From: Craterostigma plantagineum
Lineage: Eukaryota; Streptophyta; Magnoliopsida; Lamiales; Linderniaceae
DNA length: 64,000 bases
Direction of reading: 5' to 3'
NCBI GenBank assembly: GCA_027422505.1
Contig: JAPQWV010000001.1
Span: 2,976,001-3,040,000 of the forward strand
Positions 1 to 9,559 of this stretch are shown piece after piece (the first letter of the stretch is position 1; each line of letters begins with the position of its first letter). A program made the position numbers and the translations under genes. The notes below the pieces were generated by a model. That model was not told the origin of the DNA. It worked only from the letters and a program-made list of their open reading frames with translations, and did no database searches.

Positions 1-576
1 ACGAGCAATCCGAGTACGGATCATTGGACCGCTATAATACGGGTTTTGAGATACTTACGGTATACTCGAGACTATGGATTACATTATGGTCGATATCCGG
101 CTGTGTTAGAAGGCTACACAGATGCGAACTGGATATCTGACATGAAGGACTCAAAGAGCACAAGCGGCTATGTGTTTACACTCGCTGGAGCTGCTGTGTC
201 GTGGAAATCCTCGAAACAAACGGTTATAGCGAGATCCACTATGGAATCCGAGTTCTTTGCCTTGGATAAATGTGGAGAAGAAGCTGAATGGCTACGCCAT
301 TTCTTGGAGGATATTCCTAAGTGGGAAAAACCTGTGCCGCCTATATGCATACACTGCGATAGCCAATCGGCTATTGGACGAGCACAGAGTACTATGTATA
401 ATGGTAAGTCGAGACACATACGTCGTCGACATAATACCGTTAGGCAACTGCTCTCAACTGGAGTTATCTCGATTGATTATGTGAAATCGACGGATAACAT
501 TGCGGATCCGCTAACCAAAGGGTTAAATAGAGATGCAGTTGAAAGGTTGACGAAAGGAATGGGCTTAAAGCCTTAA
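1..576 (+). CDS. Ty1/Copia polyprotein, C-terminal RNase H part (partial)
   Basis: The frame is open from the first base of the window, so the start lies upstream; the stop is at 574-576. The readable part is the end of a Copia pol polyprotein: the tail of reverse transcriptase followed by RNase H, which degrades the RNA strand during reverse transcription. Diagnostic stretches are [25 protein letters not shown] and the terminal IADPLTKGL, in the order expected for this family. No frameshift or stop is seen in the 191 codons present. The 3' LTR follows about 545 bases downstream, which fits the Copia layout with RNase H last. Family assignment is firm; whether the whole element is intact cannot be seen. 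Confidence 0.9.
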   Translation, partial: TSNPSTDHWTAIIRVLRYLRYTRDYGLHYGRYPAVLEGYTDANWISDMKDSKSTSGYVFTLAGAAVSWKSSKQTVIARSTMESEFFALDKCGEEAEWLRHFLEDIPKWEKPVPPICIHCDSQSAIGRAQSTMYNGKSRHIRRRHNTVRQLLSTGVISIDYVKSTDNIADPLTKGLNRDAVERLTKGMGLKP

Positions 577-1120
577 AGTATAGAAGTGCTAAGAAGGAAA
601 ACCCTACCTATGTGACTGGAGATCCCAAGATCTAGGTTCAAAGGGACAACCTAATCTTAGGACTTGGTATCACTGTGGGGGATAACCCCGCTCATTCTTG
701 TCAAGAAACAGTGATGACGGAAAAGGCTAGCATTATGATGTTTTAATGACTATCATAGAGTATTGATAGAAAATACTCGCGACGTGAAAAGTCACCTATG
801 TTAGGGAGAAGTGGGGCCGCTTCAAAGGAGAACGGAAAGGCTTAGTTCTTTAGAAACCCTCGCAGAATCAGGACGTGTCCATGGCCGTACTGGACAAAAC
901 CATGAGAACGGAACAAGAGAAAAATGGTCTCTGTGTATTGTACGTGGATTCGTTTACACGAAAGCGGGACAGTTCAAAGACATCGTGTTCTACTGGACTG
1001 CAGTAAACTAAGCGTGCATACAAGGAGGAAGTTCAAATGGTAAGACATACTATCCTCTATGCAGAGTATCATTAGATTAGCAGAAACTTTAACCAAACAA
1101 TTCTCATTCATGTGGGGGAT

Positions 1121-1727
1121 TGTTAGAAAATTTATATTATAGTTGATTTTATAAATTTTATGTGAATGAGGAATTGGGCTTCGAAATTAAATATTATTGG
1201 GCTTCGAAATGGCCCAATAACGGCCCGACTTCTAGAAGGCCCAACTTCTAGAAGGCCCAACTTCTAGAAGGCCCATGTAGTGGCTAACCACTACTCAAGT
1301 CCATGGCTCAAATTGAGTCATGGAATGGTTAAAAACCACTCCTCAAGTTAATGGCTTTGATTAAATGTTTGAGTTGGTTTAAAACCACTCAAACATTATG
1401 TCATCTTATTAAAAAAAAAATAATAATTATTTCTTTAATAAATTTTGGGTTCTATAAATAGGTGATTAAGCATAAGAATTAAACACAAGAAATAGAAAGA
1501 AAAGAACATACAAATATCTCTCAAAATTGGTTCTGCTATATCGCTCTTGTTTCGTTCGTTGTCGGTGTCGTTTTTGTGCTGAACGAACGCCGTGATTTCG
1601 AAGTATCCTGGGAAACAGACGCTCGTCAAAACCTCTAGCACATACGTGAGGGAGCGAATCTGTTTTAAGGAAATTGTGTTCGCACAATCTTCGAATATAT
1701 ATATTTTCTTTCTTTTCCCGGCCAACA
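1121..1727 (+). repeat. 3' LTR of the Copia element
   Basis: It starts with TGTTAG directly after the polypurine tract and ends with CCAACA, a short imperfect inverted repeat as expected for LTR ends. A TATA box (TATAAATA, near 1454) is followed by a plausible transcribed leader. Tandem copies of an 'aacttctagaaggccc' unit lie near 1228-1274. The 3' end is set from the inverted repeat and could be 2 bases further right. Confidence 0.75.
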
Positions 1728-2565
1728 CAATGTACATATGCATTTTCGAGCAATGTACCTACGCATTTTCGAGCAATGTTTCCATCTTTTGGAGCTCGTC
1801 ATATCAATTGCTTCGAACAGGACCCAACTCAAGTCCTCCAACTCAGAGTTTCATAGTTCAGTGAACCGAGTTTCACCTAGGTACATATCAGAGGGAATTA
1901 ATTTTCAAAATATGAGAATCTCGAGTTGCCACCTGGAGAAAATTATAAATATATCACCTTTAATGCATCAACATAATCAGCTAGAATCATTTCAAAATCT
2001 AAGAGAAACTGTAGAACTTGTGAAAATTTCCCGGCTAAGTCCAATAACAAAAGCTTGGTTTTCTTTTAATCCCTTCCCTAATTATCAGATTCTTTGCCCT
2101 AACCATTACACTAAGCATGCAACGTTCAGCTACTGTGTTCATTCATGTTGTTTGATCGGATAGATCTTGCCCTACTTCCACTGAATAAAGCAACCAAGAT
2201 CGGAAGCGCAACGCAACCCCGTACGGCCAATGGCACTAAACCATGTCACAGCCCCGGTGCGCCCGACTCTGTAGCAACCAAAAGTAGCGCCCAATGACGC
2301 TGTATAACGCAACGCCTATGGGTGTCTCTCACGCTGCCGATCCGTGAATTTCCGTTCAACATCAGTAATCCTTAAACAAAGATCCAAACTTACATCCTCG
2401 CGGTAATTGAAAATCAGAGAACAGACCTCACAATTTTGCTTACGTAGTACTACAGGGTAAAACATAAATGAGGTGAAAAAGCCCTAAACATGATCTAAAT
2501 CGATAACCTGCAAAATATAGCTATAAAATAACTCAAAAGTAATCATATAAGAGAAGAACACGGAC
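1728..2565. other. Intergenic stretch without a supported gene
   Basis: No coding region is convincing here. A 17-base motif (GCATTTTCGAGCAATGT) occurs twice with a period of 23, at 1740-1756 and 1763-1779, just past the Copia LTR. The open frame at 1738-2163 has no recognisable features and unremarkable composition. Confidence 0.5.
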
Positions 2566-2684
2566 CAGGTTTTTAGTTTCATCAAGCAGGTAGTCAGCAG
2601 CAATGTGCATTGTCATTGAAGAGTGAAGTCCTGATATTAGCTTGTAGAGAATTATTTTCTCAGGGCAAAGGTCTCCAGAAGTAT
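2566..2684 (-). pseudogene. ER oxidoreductin 1 (ERO1) single-exon fragment
   Basis: Read on the minus strand, one exon of 119 bases is bounded by a 3' splice site (TTGCAG) and a 5' splice site (CTG|GTCCGT). It encodes a stretch including [17 protein letters not shown] and [10 protein letters not shown], which matches the conserved core of ERO1, the ER membrane-associated oxidase that re-oxidises protein disulfide isomerase. The neighbouring ERO1 exons (for example the one beginning WGQN) were not found on either side, so this is read as an isolated gene fragment. It lies about 225 bases outside the left end of Helitron H1. Confidence 0.7.
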
Positions 2685-3289
2685 CTGCAAATAAAAAACA
2701 AAATGGAACAATTAATCATAAAAACCACAGTAAGTTTGACAATTGAGCACCACTACAGGGAGGGAACTTACAAAGAAATGGCTGCAGGAAAAATGTACAC
2801 GAATCAGCTGTACTGAAATCGACGTATTAAGCCAAACATCTGCAATTTCAAGCAACGTAAACTCTCATTTTGGACAATTTTCAGAATATATGGCATCCCA
2901 AAGTAAAATAGTAATATATAAAGCGCGAGGGTCCGATAAAAACCGTCAATTTAATTCCAAGTCAATTTTGAATTGGTCTGTCAATTTTGACGGGTGGCTT
3001 CTTCTTATTGGTCTATAAATTCATTTTTAATGACAAAAAGACCAAATCCACGTTCAATTCAAGCCACGTAACTGACCACAAGGCGCACGCAGAGGACACC
3101 GACCACTGCTGTTCGTATCACGACTCATAATCAATCGCCATGGAAGCCTTCTCCGACCACTTCGATTCGCCTTTGAGAAAACCCCAAATTTCTTAACCTT
3201 AGCCCACACCGTAAAATCTATGACCCATTCTGCTCAAGCCAATTCAGAAGCTGAGGAGCAATCTCCGTGCGGGCGTTGTGTTCGATAAA

Positions 3290-3495
3290 GCAAAATCTTG
3301 GGAAGAGGAGCTTTCAAGGAGGTCTACAGAGGCTTCGATGTTGTCGAAACGTCGAAATCGCCTGGAATCAGATCTCAATAGACGACGAAAAGGATTTGAA
3401 TCGCCGATAAATTCAAGGTAATTTATGCTCTGAGGCTGTGATGCTGAAATCCCTGAATCACAAGAACGTGACGAAGTATGTGTGCAGTAGGTTAA
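3290..3495 (+). pseudogene. WNK (with-no-lysine) kinase fragment
   Basis: The stretch encodes LGRGAFKEVYRGFD, the glycine-rich loop region of a kinase. After a frameshift it reads VEIAWNQI, the WNK signature in which subdomain II lacks the usual catalytic lysine. A third piece from about 3424 reads SEAVMLKSLNHKNV, which corresponds to the helix C region (usually SEVHLLKSLKH). WNKs are Ser/Thr kinases of ion and circadian signalling in plants. Only the first part of the kinase lobe is present. At least one frameshift and stop codons near 3380 and 3410 break it, so it cannot make a kinase. It is the first of four captured fragments in H1. Confidence 0.75.
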
Positions 3496-3635
3496 GACAT
3501 TTTCTAATTGCATGGATTTTATAACTTCACTTTTAATATTTCTTTCGCTTTTGATAGTTATTTCAATTATGATGCCCCTGATCTACTAAACATGTTGATA
3601 AATGGCAGTGTTTTGCAATGATTCTGGTGTGTTCT

Positions 3636-3871
3636 GTTGCCAGATGCAAGTCTTATGAGAAAGCAAAGAAGAGATTGACTGTTACAGAGGCTCCCAACAT
3701 TCTCACAATTGTCCTAAAGCGCTTTCGATTAACTACTCCTTATACAGATCTATCTCTTATGATTTTTTTTTTTTGTTTCTAACGGTTTCAGTCGTTCCTT
3801 TTCAGTCTGGTAACTTAGACAAGTTGAACAAACCGGTTCGACGACAGATATCCATTCTACAATCTGAGTAG
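3636..3871 (+). pseudogene. Ubiquitin-specific protease (UBP, peptidase C19) fragment
   Basis: Two exon-like blocks are visible. The first (3636-3735) encodes CKSYEKAKKRLTV and APNILTIVLKRF, the zinc-ribbon/fingers portion of plant UBP16-type deubiquitinases. The second (about 3803-3871) encodes SGNLDKLNKPV and then stops at TAG 3869-3871. Between them is an intron-like T-rich stretch ending in a possible 3' splice site. Neither the catalytic Cys box nor the His box is present. Retained introns argue that the fragment was copied at DNA level and not from mRNA. Confidence 0.8.
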
Positions 3872-3876
3872 AGGCA

Positions 3877-3970
3877 CAATTCTGTGCTATCGTGGGACTT
3901 CGCTAACTTGGCTTCGGAGGCACAGCGAATGACCCGTTACGGCTCGGATTGGCTGCACATGGACATCATG
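3877..3970 (+). pseudogene. Ribulose-phosphate 3-epimerase first-exon fragment
   Basis: The 94 bases read NSVLSWDFANLASEAQRM and then SDWLHMDIM without a stop. This is the N-terminal strand of ribulose-5-phosphate 3-epimerase, where DWLHMDIMDGHF carries metal-binding and catalytic residues of the TIM barrel. The piece ends at ATG|GTTTGT, a natural 5' splice site, and no following exon is found. It begins six bases after the stop of the UBP fragment, so two unrelated genes are joined nearly end to end. Confidence 0.8.
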
Positions 3971-4377
3971 GTTTGTATATATTGAAAACCAACCTCCTTT
4001 GCTTTCTGTTCCCGTTTTCTTTTCTCTTTTCCAAATATAGATTACGGGCATGTCGTCCTACTGCTTGAGCTAATTTGAATTTGTTTGTAGATAACAGAAA
4101 TGCTTCGAACACATATTTGGCTCGGAATTGTGACAATATTTCATGTGTGAATTTGTATCTACTTTTGGAATAATTAATTATGTAGTGATAAATTCATTAC
4201 AAAGTTTCTTTATGTTCTTTTGTTTTGCAACCATGAGTCAAGCGTAAATATGCCTTAATTGAATACTCTTAAACGATTTTTGGCAGCTGAATCTTTTTAC
4301 AGTTTATTGGCTTAGAGGGCTTAAGGAGGAGTTGTTTGATGTCTTGATTGAATGTAGTATGAGAGGCTGTTAAGGAG

Positions 4378-4914
4378 CTCGAAAAAGCCGGCGAGGCTGC
4401 AAATTTTCGTTTTCCCTGCTCAGAATCAGAGCCTGGGTTTTTCGGCGCGTAGTTTTGGGTCCGGCGATGGTAGGTCGGAGAAGGAGAGGTTCGTCGACGC
4501 GTTGAATTCCGGGCCGATCGTCACCGCGCCGCCTCCGTCGGCGGCGGATGTGGCTCTGCCTCCTCCTTCGAACATCGATTTGCTGTTCGGTTTACAGAGG
4601 GCAAACGTAAACCCACCTCCCCCTTCGCAGCGGAGGGTCGAAATCGGAGATTCAATCGCCGGTCAAAATGTTGACGACAGGTCAATGGGTTTAGATGCGA
4701 TTCAAAAGCATATTCAGGATCTACAGAGGCCCAGGCTTGAATGACGTAGCCCATTGCCAGCGTGGTGGGCGGCATTCGTGGGGTGTACCAACACAAGGTA
4801 TTGCACGACGGTTCAGTTGGAGGGCAGGTGGTGTACGGCGCGCCGATGGATGGATTTATCGGAGCGGGCCAATAGTACCAACCTGCGCCGGCTATGTCTG
4901 GCGACGGTGATGTT
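4378..4914 (+). pseudogene. PB1-domain family protein fragment
   Basis: The open stretch to the stop at 4742 encodes SKKPARLQIFVFP, RFVDALNSGP and the proline-rich NIDLLFG region. This combination is typical of the part just after the PB1 (octicosapeptide/Phox/Bem1p) domain in a plant-specific family of unknown biochemical role. The PB1 domain itself is absent. After 4742 the similarity seems to continue in another frame to about 4914 (VVYGAPMDGF). The block has higher GC than the surrounding Helitron, as expected for a captured coding exon. The open frame from 4502 is the longest in H1, but it starts inside the family sequence and is probably not a real start. Confidence 0.6.
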
Positions 4915-5252
4915 TGAAGCGCCGGTGAATTAGCTCAGGAGGGTAAGGGTGTTGCTTCTGCCTTCTGCTGCTTTTTGGGACTAAGGTTACTGCTTCACGG
5001 TCTCCCATGTGCTCTTAGTTTTACTTGGTGGTGATTTTGCTTGTGTTTATTTTCATTGGGGTAATAAAATTTTGGTGTCAATTAATTATATGAACTGATG
5101 CAGACAGCAGTGATCTCTTATTTAAATTACTATTTTACTTATTTCGTGCAATTTTACACTCAGATGCAAATTGCTTACTACGCTGCAAACGTTCAGTTTT
5201 ATCTGTGTTTATTATGCCATGAAAAGGGACACCTCGCTATCTTTGCTATTAC

Positions 5253-5527
5253 CAGTGACGGATCTAGAACTTGGAAGTTGGGGGGCAATAAGCAGTTAAA
5301 AAGTTTTGGGGGGTCAAAAGTAAATACAAGAATTATTAAAGGGTATCAGAAATAAAATCAAAATTGAAGGGTTCGAACCCAGGTGTACGTGAGGTAATGT
5401 CCTTCAGAAGTTCACATTTGCCACTACACCAATGAGCTTCTTGTACTTAAACCACTTACTAACTTCTTATGACGGCTTTGGCTGGGGGGCAACTGACCCC
5501 CCTAGCCCCAACATAGCTCCGTCACTG
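5253..5527. mobile_element. hAT-type MITE with tRNA-like A and B boxes
   Basis: The element has terminal inverted repeats CAGTGACGGA / TCCGTCACTG and a perfect 8-bp target duplication GCTATTAC (5245-5252 and 5528-5535), the hallmark of hAT transposition. It is 275 bases long and codes for nothing. On the minus strand it contains TGGTGTAGTGG and, about 41 bases later, GGTTCGAACCC. These fit RNA polymerase III A-box and B-box consensus sequences. It sits inside the 3' part of H1 and therefore inserted after H1 formed, or was carried along with it. Confidence 0.8.
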
Positions 5528-5659
5528 GCTATTACATAGATCATTGCTTGCGTGTGTCCTTCGGAATCAAGTTTCCAATTTCAACTTATGGTTGGGCTTT
5601 TGATGATGATGATGATGTTTGCTATTTGTGTTTATTATGCCATGGAAAAAATGTTGGTC

Positions 5660-5690
5660 GCACAGGTGTAGACTGTGCACTGTTTACTAG
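5660..5690 (+). other. Helitron H1 3' terminal hairpin and CTAG end
   Basis: GCACAG (5660-5665) pairs with CTGTGC (5673-5678) around a 7-base loop; eight bases later comes CTAG, followed by a T from the target. This is the standard rolling-circle termination structure of Helitrons. Confidence 0.85.
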
Positions 5691-5692
5691 TA

Positions 5693-6013
5693 TCTATACT
5701 ATATATAAACGCTCAGGGACTGATAAAAACCGTCGACATAATCAATTTGGTCTGGCAATCTAATTTAAATCACAGCCATTCGTTTGGTATATTGAGCATA
5801 AACCATCAATAAACAAACATTAATTAATAATTAATAATCTTTCTATTTTATTAAGAGCCTTCCCCTTATAGTAACTGCACTAATCTCAATTTGGTATGTC
5901 ACTTTCAACCAATCAGATTTTTTCTGTCATTAATATTAATAAAATAAAAATAAATTATTAGGCCACTACGTTCATACAGTTTATTGCCCACAAAACTGCC
6001 CCATTATCCATAA
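5693..6013 (+). mobile_element. 5' end of a second Helitron (H2), 3' end not found
   Basis: A canonical 5' terminus, A|TCTATACTATATATAAAC, starts two bases after the CTAG of H1. It is followed by the family sequence CTGATAAAAACCGTC. No matching CTAG 3' end is found before the next structure at 6014, so H2 is truncated or interrupted here. The remaining sequence is AT-rich without genes. Confidence 0.65.
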
Positions 6014-6060
6014 CTAGTTTATTGCCCGTGCATTGCACGGGTCATAGTTATCATAAGAGA
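6014..6060 (-). mobile_element. 3' terminus of a different Helitron family, minus strand
   Basis: Read on the minus strand, the stretch gives the hairpin CCCGTGCAATGCACGGG, a short spacer and CTAG followed by T. This is the common plant Helitron ending with a CCGTGC/GCACGG stem. The element would extend to the right, but its TC end was not identified, so only the terminus is annotated. Confidence 0.5.
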
Positions 6061-6529
6061 CTAATTCCATTTTCTGATTATATAATTGTTAGTAGTAGTA
6101 GATTTTTAAGATATACCAAAAGAAAATTGCATGTGAGTTGGAGAGCTTATCTTACATAGATATGCAATGCACGGGCAAGCGGCAAATCAAACTCTCGTCT
6201 TAACTTTAATAAAAGAAAAGAAGTGTCTAATAATAAATTAAAACAAAAGAACTCCAACAGGATGACTTCAGACTTTTCCTTTGGCTTGGAAAAACTGAGC
6301 AGTAGCATTCAAACCTCTCTTCAACAGGCTAGAAGCTTATGAAGGCGGTAGAGAAAAAAACCGGTTACCTTAATTAGAATTCGGATGTTAAAGTTGAAGC
6401 AAGAATGATCAATACTTCATATGATATCTACGTGATTAAGGAAACATCGTGAAACTAAGTGGATTACGAAAAATCAACTAAAAAATAACGATCATTAAAC
6501 TGAAGATCAATGGTACGAATCACAGATCT
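6061..6529. other. AT-rich stretch without a supported gene
   Basis: No coding region or repeat boundary could be supported. A second copy of the sequence ATGCAATGCACGGGC occurs near 6163, similar to the Helitron stem at 6024-6041. Confidence 0.4.
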
Positions 6530-6624
6530 TTAATTATGGTGCGTACTCATCCTTGAGAAACGCTTCAGCAAAAAAGCAGACCCGACCTCCTTATCGTGAT
6601 CACAAATGTATCTAAGAAGATAAT
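6530..6624 (-). pseudogene. Exon split by the Gypsy insertion, downstream half
   Basis: On the minus strand this half continues in frame from the other half at 17425-17532 once the Gypsy element and one copy of its 5-bp duplication are removed. It reads LLRYICDHDKEVGSAF, then LLKRFSRMSTHHN, and stops at 6530-6532. I do not recognise the protein. The uninterrupted frame across a 10.8-kb insertion suggests a genuine former exon. It may itself have been carried by the minus-strand Helitron ending at 6014. Confidence 0.55.
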
Positions 6625-8365
6625 TGTCAGGAACCGAAATTTCATATCATAATTTTATGCATTTACATAAATTCATGCATTCATATGTCATTTTAAAATA
6701 CAAGTATAGATAGAATAAGGAATCTAAAAGTATTATAGTTCTAGGTTCTTCAAGAGATAAGTGGTGAAGAAGTAAATGTTACGGTATTTGAATTTTTCTA
6801 AGTATTAATTATTTAGGGTTTTTTTGTAGGGTTGGAAATTTCATGTGTGTAATTAAAATGATTAAACAAGTCGGAAGAAATATTTAAATAACATTAAATT
6901 ATGGTTAAAGAAGAATTTCGAAAACCAAATATAATGTCGAGATTCGTTCAATAAAGATTTCGACTTTTTCCCTCAAAGATGTCGAGACACTCAATGAAGA
7001 CTTCGAAAGTCTGCAATCAAAAAAAAAAAAAACTTGAGATTTAATAATATAGAGATCACGAAAACTCGAGTTCTCGACATAAAACGAGTAGTAAATGAGA
7101 GAGATTAAGACTTTCGATATCTATCACTTGGAATTGATTTAATAATAGAATAATAGGTATTAGGTGAAGTTATGAAAAGTATTAATGAAAGGGGAGTAGA
7201 TATCATTTGTTTATTACAACACGTCAAATGAGGATGAGAATTGAAAGGAGTAGAAACATATTCATTAATTAATCACTTACAAGAAGATCAAGAACGAGGA
7301 AACAGAGAACTCTCATAGCAATCAAAACTAGGTTCAAGGAGAGGTCAGGATTCAGAAAAAGGCAAGGACAAAGTCGAGTGAGGCTTTAAGCCATACTGTG
7401 AGTATGATATGCAACATGTGTTCTGTTTTTATGTGCTTTATGAGAATTAAATGATTTTCTTATAAAAGTATTACTCGAAATGAACGTGAATTATGTGGCA
7501 ATAATGTGCTACTGTATGATATGTGTGATTCGATGGTGTATAGAATTTATATGTCATATAAGGTGAAAGTAAAGCAGTAAAGAAAAGAGAAACTGTTATG
7601 ACTGCTACGACATCGGACGACTTGATACACAGCTATGGTTACATCCCTACAAATCGGGGGATTACAGAGTCCTGTACAGGCAAACAGAAATATATTTACG
7701 GTTACAGAATCCCATTCATGGGCCCCTACGGGGTCAATAGTACGAGTCTAGCAGGTCATAACGGAAGTATCAAAAATAAACGATCATGTAGAATTGCATT
7801 GGACTATGGAGTACATAAATGATTTTATGGACTATTGTTATATGACAAACTTTGATGATTAATTAAGTAATGATTATAAGTTGAAGTGTTTACAGTACGA
7901 GTGTTATGATTGTACGGATTTTACGAACTATGGTATATTCCTTAGAAATGTGTATGTAAGCAAACGAAAAGAAGAAATTAATTTTCTGTTACAGTTTTAT
8001 TTATTATTTGTATAATGGAATAACATGTTGCGATCATACTCTGAATAATTGTTTCCACAGTTGCTGTAGATATTTAGCAGGCAACTTAGAGTGTATCTTC
8101 ATACGAAAGCATGGATTCAAGGTTGGCCGGCTACGCTCTCACCTACTCCCCTAAGTTCATCGTGTGCATGTAGTATAAGAACCACTAGTGTTTTTTATAT
8201 GATGTATAAAAAATATGATACGTGCATATATATGTATAATATGCGTGAAAGTGACGAGACCAAGTGTACGCCGTTTATGTATAAAGGTATGGTTGTAGAA
8301 AGGCGAAAAATTTTATGAAGAAAATATAATAGCTGCGCGAATAAAGTAAAAAACGGGATGTTACA
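6625..8365 (+). repeat. Left LTR of the Gypsy element
   Basis: The LTR is 1741 bases, long for a plant chromovirus but within the Tekay/Del range. It starts TGTCAGG and ends GTTACA. The small open frames at 7598-7822 and 8091-8318 recur in the right LTR and have no recognisable protein, so they are taken as non-coding LTR sequence. Confidence 0.88.
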
Positions 8366-8369
8366 TGTA

Positions 8370-8381
8370 TGGTATCAGAGC
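8370..8381 (+). other. Primer binding site, tRNA-Met type
   Basis: TGGTATCAGAGC lies four bases after the left LTR. It is the usual plant site complementary to the 3' end of initiator tRNA-Met. Confidence 0.8.
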
Positions 8382-8563
8382 CTAGGTTTTAGGTTCTGTA
8401 GACATTTGCATGGTATGTGCATTTTTATGGTCTGCCCTGAAATTCTTTTTTGCATATTTAGGAGAAGGGCAGTAAGCGAACCATTGCATGTAGAACACGA
8501 TGAACCCACAATAGGGGGAGGAGGAAGATCGGCTGTACCTGAATCTAATTCATTCATACGCTT

Positions 8564-9511
8564 ATGCGTAATGAGCGTGAAAGTCCCCTGACAATTCCCC
8601 GTGAAAGGCGATATGATAAACTTAGGACATTGGGTGCTGTGGATTTTATGGGAACAACGGATCCTGCTGAGGCAGAAACGTGGCTAAAACGAACAGAGAG
8701 GGTTTTTAATATGATGCAGTGTACACCAGAGGAGAAGTTTGATTATGCAGTGTCACTCTTACAAGAGCATGCATATGAATGGTGGGAAACAGTTCCAGAT
8801 AGTATGGCACAACCTCCAGTGCTAACTTGGGAGGATTTCTTAAGAGAATTCAATGACACCTATATGCCAGAAGTTTATAAGGATCTGAAGGAAAAGGAGT
8901 TCTTGGAACTTAAACAAGGAAATAAGTCTGTATGTGAATACGAGGTGTTGTTCAATCAGCTGTCTCGTTATGCTCCTCATATGGTTGCTACTGAAAGAAA
9001 CAAGTGTCGAAGATTTGAATCTGGACTTCGATATACAATTAGAAATCGTATCACTCCCTCTGATATGGAATCCTATGGCAGATTAAGGGCAGCAGCTATT
9101 CGTGCTGAAAAGTTAGAAACAGAATCGAAAAACTATCAAAGTAGTAAAAGGAGGGCAGGTGAAGAATCGTCGAGCGGAAAATTTAAAAAGGTGGGTAATC
9201 CATCGAGATCGATGAACACATCAAGTGGTCCTGCCAGAAGTAGTATGAGGGGAACAAGAACTGTTGGACGAGGGACCGGAAATCCTCAACCAATACCGGT
9301 TTGTGAACATTGTGGAAAGAATCACACGGGTGTCTGTAGATGGCTCACTGGCGAATGCTTCAAATGTGGTCAACGTGGACATTTGGCTAGAAATTGTCCA
9401 ATGTCGCAAACGCAACCTACAGTGGAGCAATCAAGAGTTAGTGGACCCTCCACTAATCGTGGAAGGGGAAGGGGTCGAGGATCATATAATAGTGGTGCAG
9501 GAAGAGGATAG
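8564..9511 (+). CDS. Gypsy gag (capsid/nucleocapsid), ended by an in-frame TAG
   Basis: The product is a retrotransposon gag. It has the capsid-like stretch MGTTDPAEAETWLKRTERVF, the conserved YEWWETVPDS region, and a CCHC zinc knuckle (CFKCGQRGHLARNC, about codons 266-279) that binds the element RNA. In this lineage gag and pol form one long frame. Here a TAG at 9509-9511 cuts it, and the same frame continues into the protease. The true gag start probably lies upstream near 8460-8560 behind a break, since the first ATG here falls inside the expected N-terminal region. Confidence 0.85.
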   Translation: MRNERESPLTIPRERRYDKLRTLGAVDFMGTTDPAEAETWLKRTERVFNMMQCTPEEKFDYAVSLLQEHAYEWWETVPDSMAQPPVLTWEDFLREFNDTYMPEVYKDLKEKEFLELKQGNKSVCEYEVLFNQLSRYAPHMVATERNKCRRFESGLRYTIRNRITPSDMESYGRLRAAAIRAEKLETESKNYQSSKRRAGEESSSGKFKKVGNPSRSMNTSSGPARSSMRGTRTVGRGTGNPQPIPVCEHCGKNHTGVCRWLTGECFKCGQRGHLARNCPMSQTQPTVEQSRVSGPSTNRGRGRGRGSYNSGAGRG

Positions 9512-9559
9512 TCTGGAGGACAAGCTTATGGACAGCCAGCACAGGGTCGGATTTTCACA

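Larger units (their letters stand above)
1..1727 (+). mobile_element. Ty1/Copia LTR retrotransposon, 3' part
   Basis: The element enters from the left edge and consists of the end of pol, a non-coding stretch (577-1110), a purine-rich tract at 1111-1119 (TGTGGGGGA) and the 3' LTR. The small open frames between 577 and 1120 show no recognisable protein. The 5' LTR and the target duplication cannot be checked because they lie outside the window. Confidence 0.85.
2909..5690 (+). mobile_element. Non-autonomous Helitron H1 with captured gene fragments
   Basis: The right end is canonical for Helitrons: a 6-bp-stem hairpin (5660-5678), eight bases, then CTAG at 5687-5690 followed by T. The left end resembles the family 5' terminus (TATAAAGCGCGAGGG, then CGATAAAAACCGTCAA), but its first two bases read TA rather than TC, so the boundary at about 2909 is uncertain by a few bases. 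No Rep/helicase gene is present. Inside are remnants of four unrelated host genes, all on the plus strand, plus an inserted hAT-type MITE. The same termini recur in H3, H4 and H5 in this window. Confidence 0.75.

Noticed and set aside
5998..6017. CTAG at 6014 as the 3' end of plus-strand Helitron H2
   Set aside because: The required hairpin lies to the right of CTAG, not to the left, so it fits the end of a minus-strand Helitron instead.
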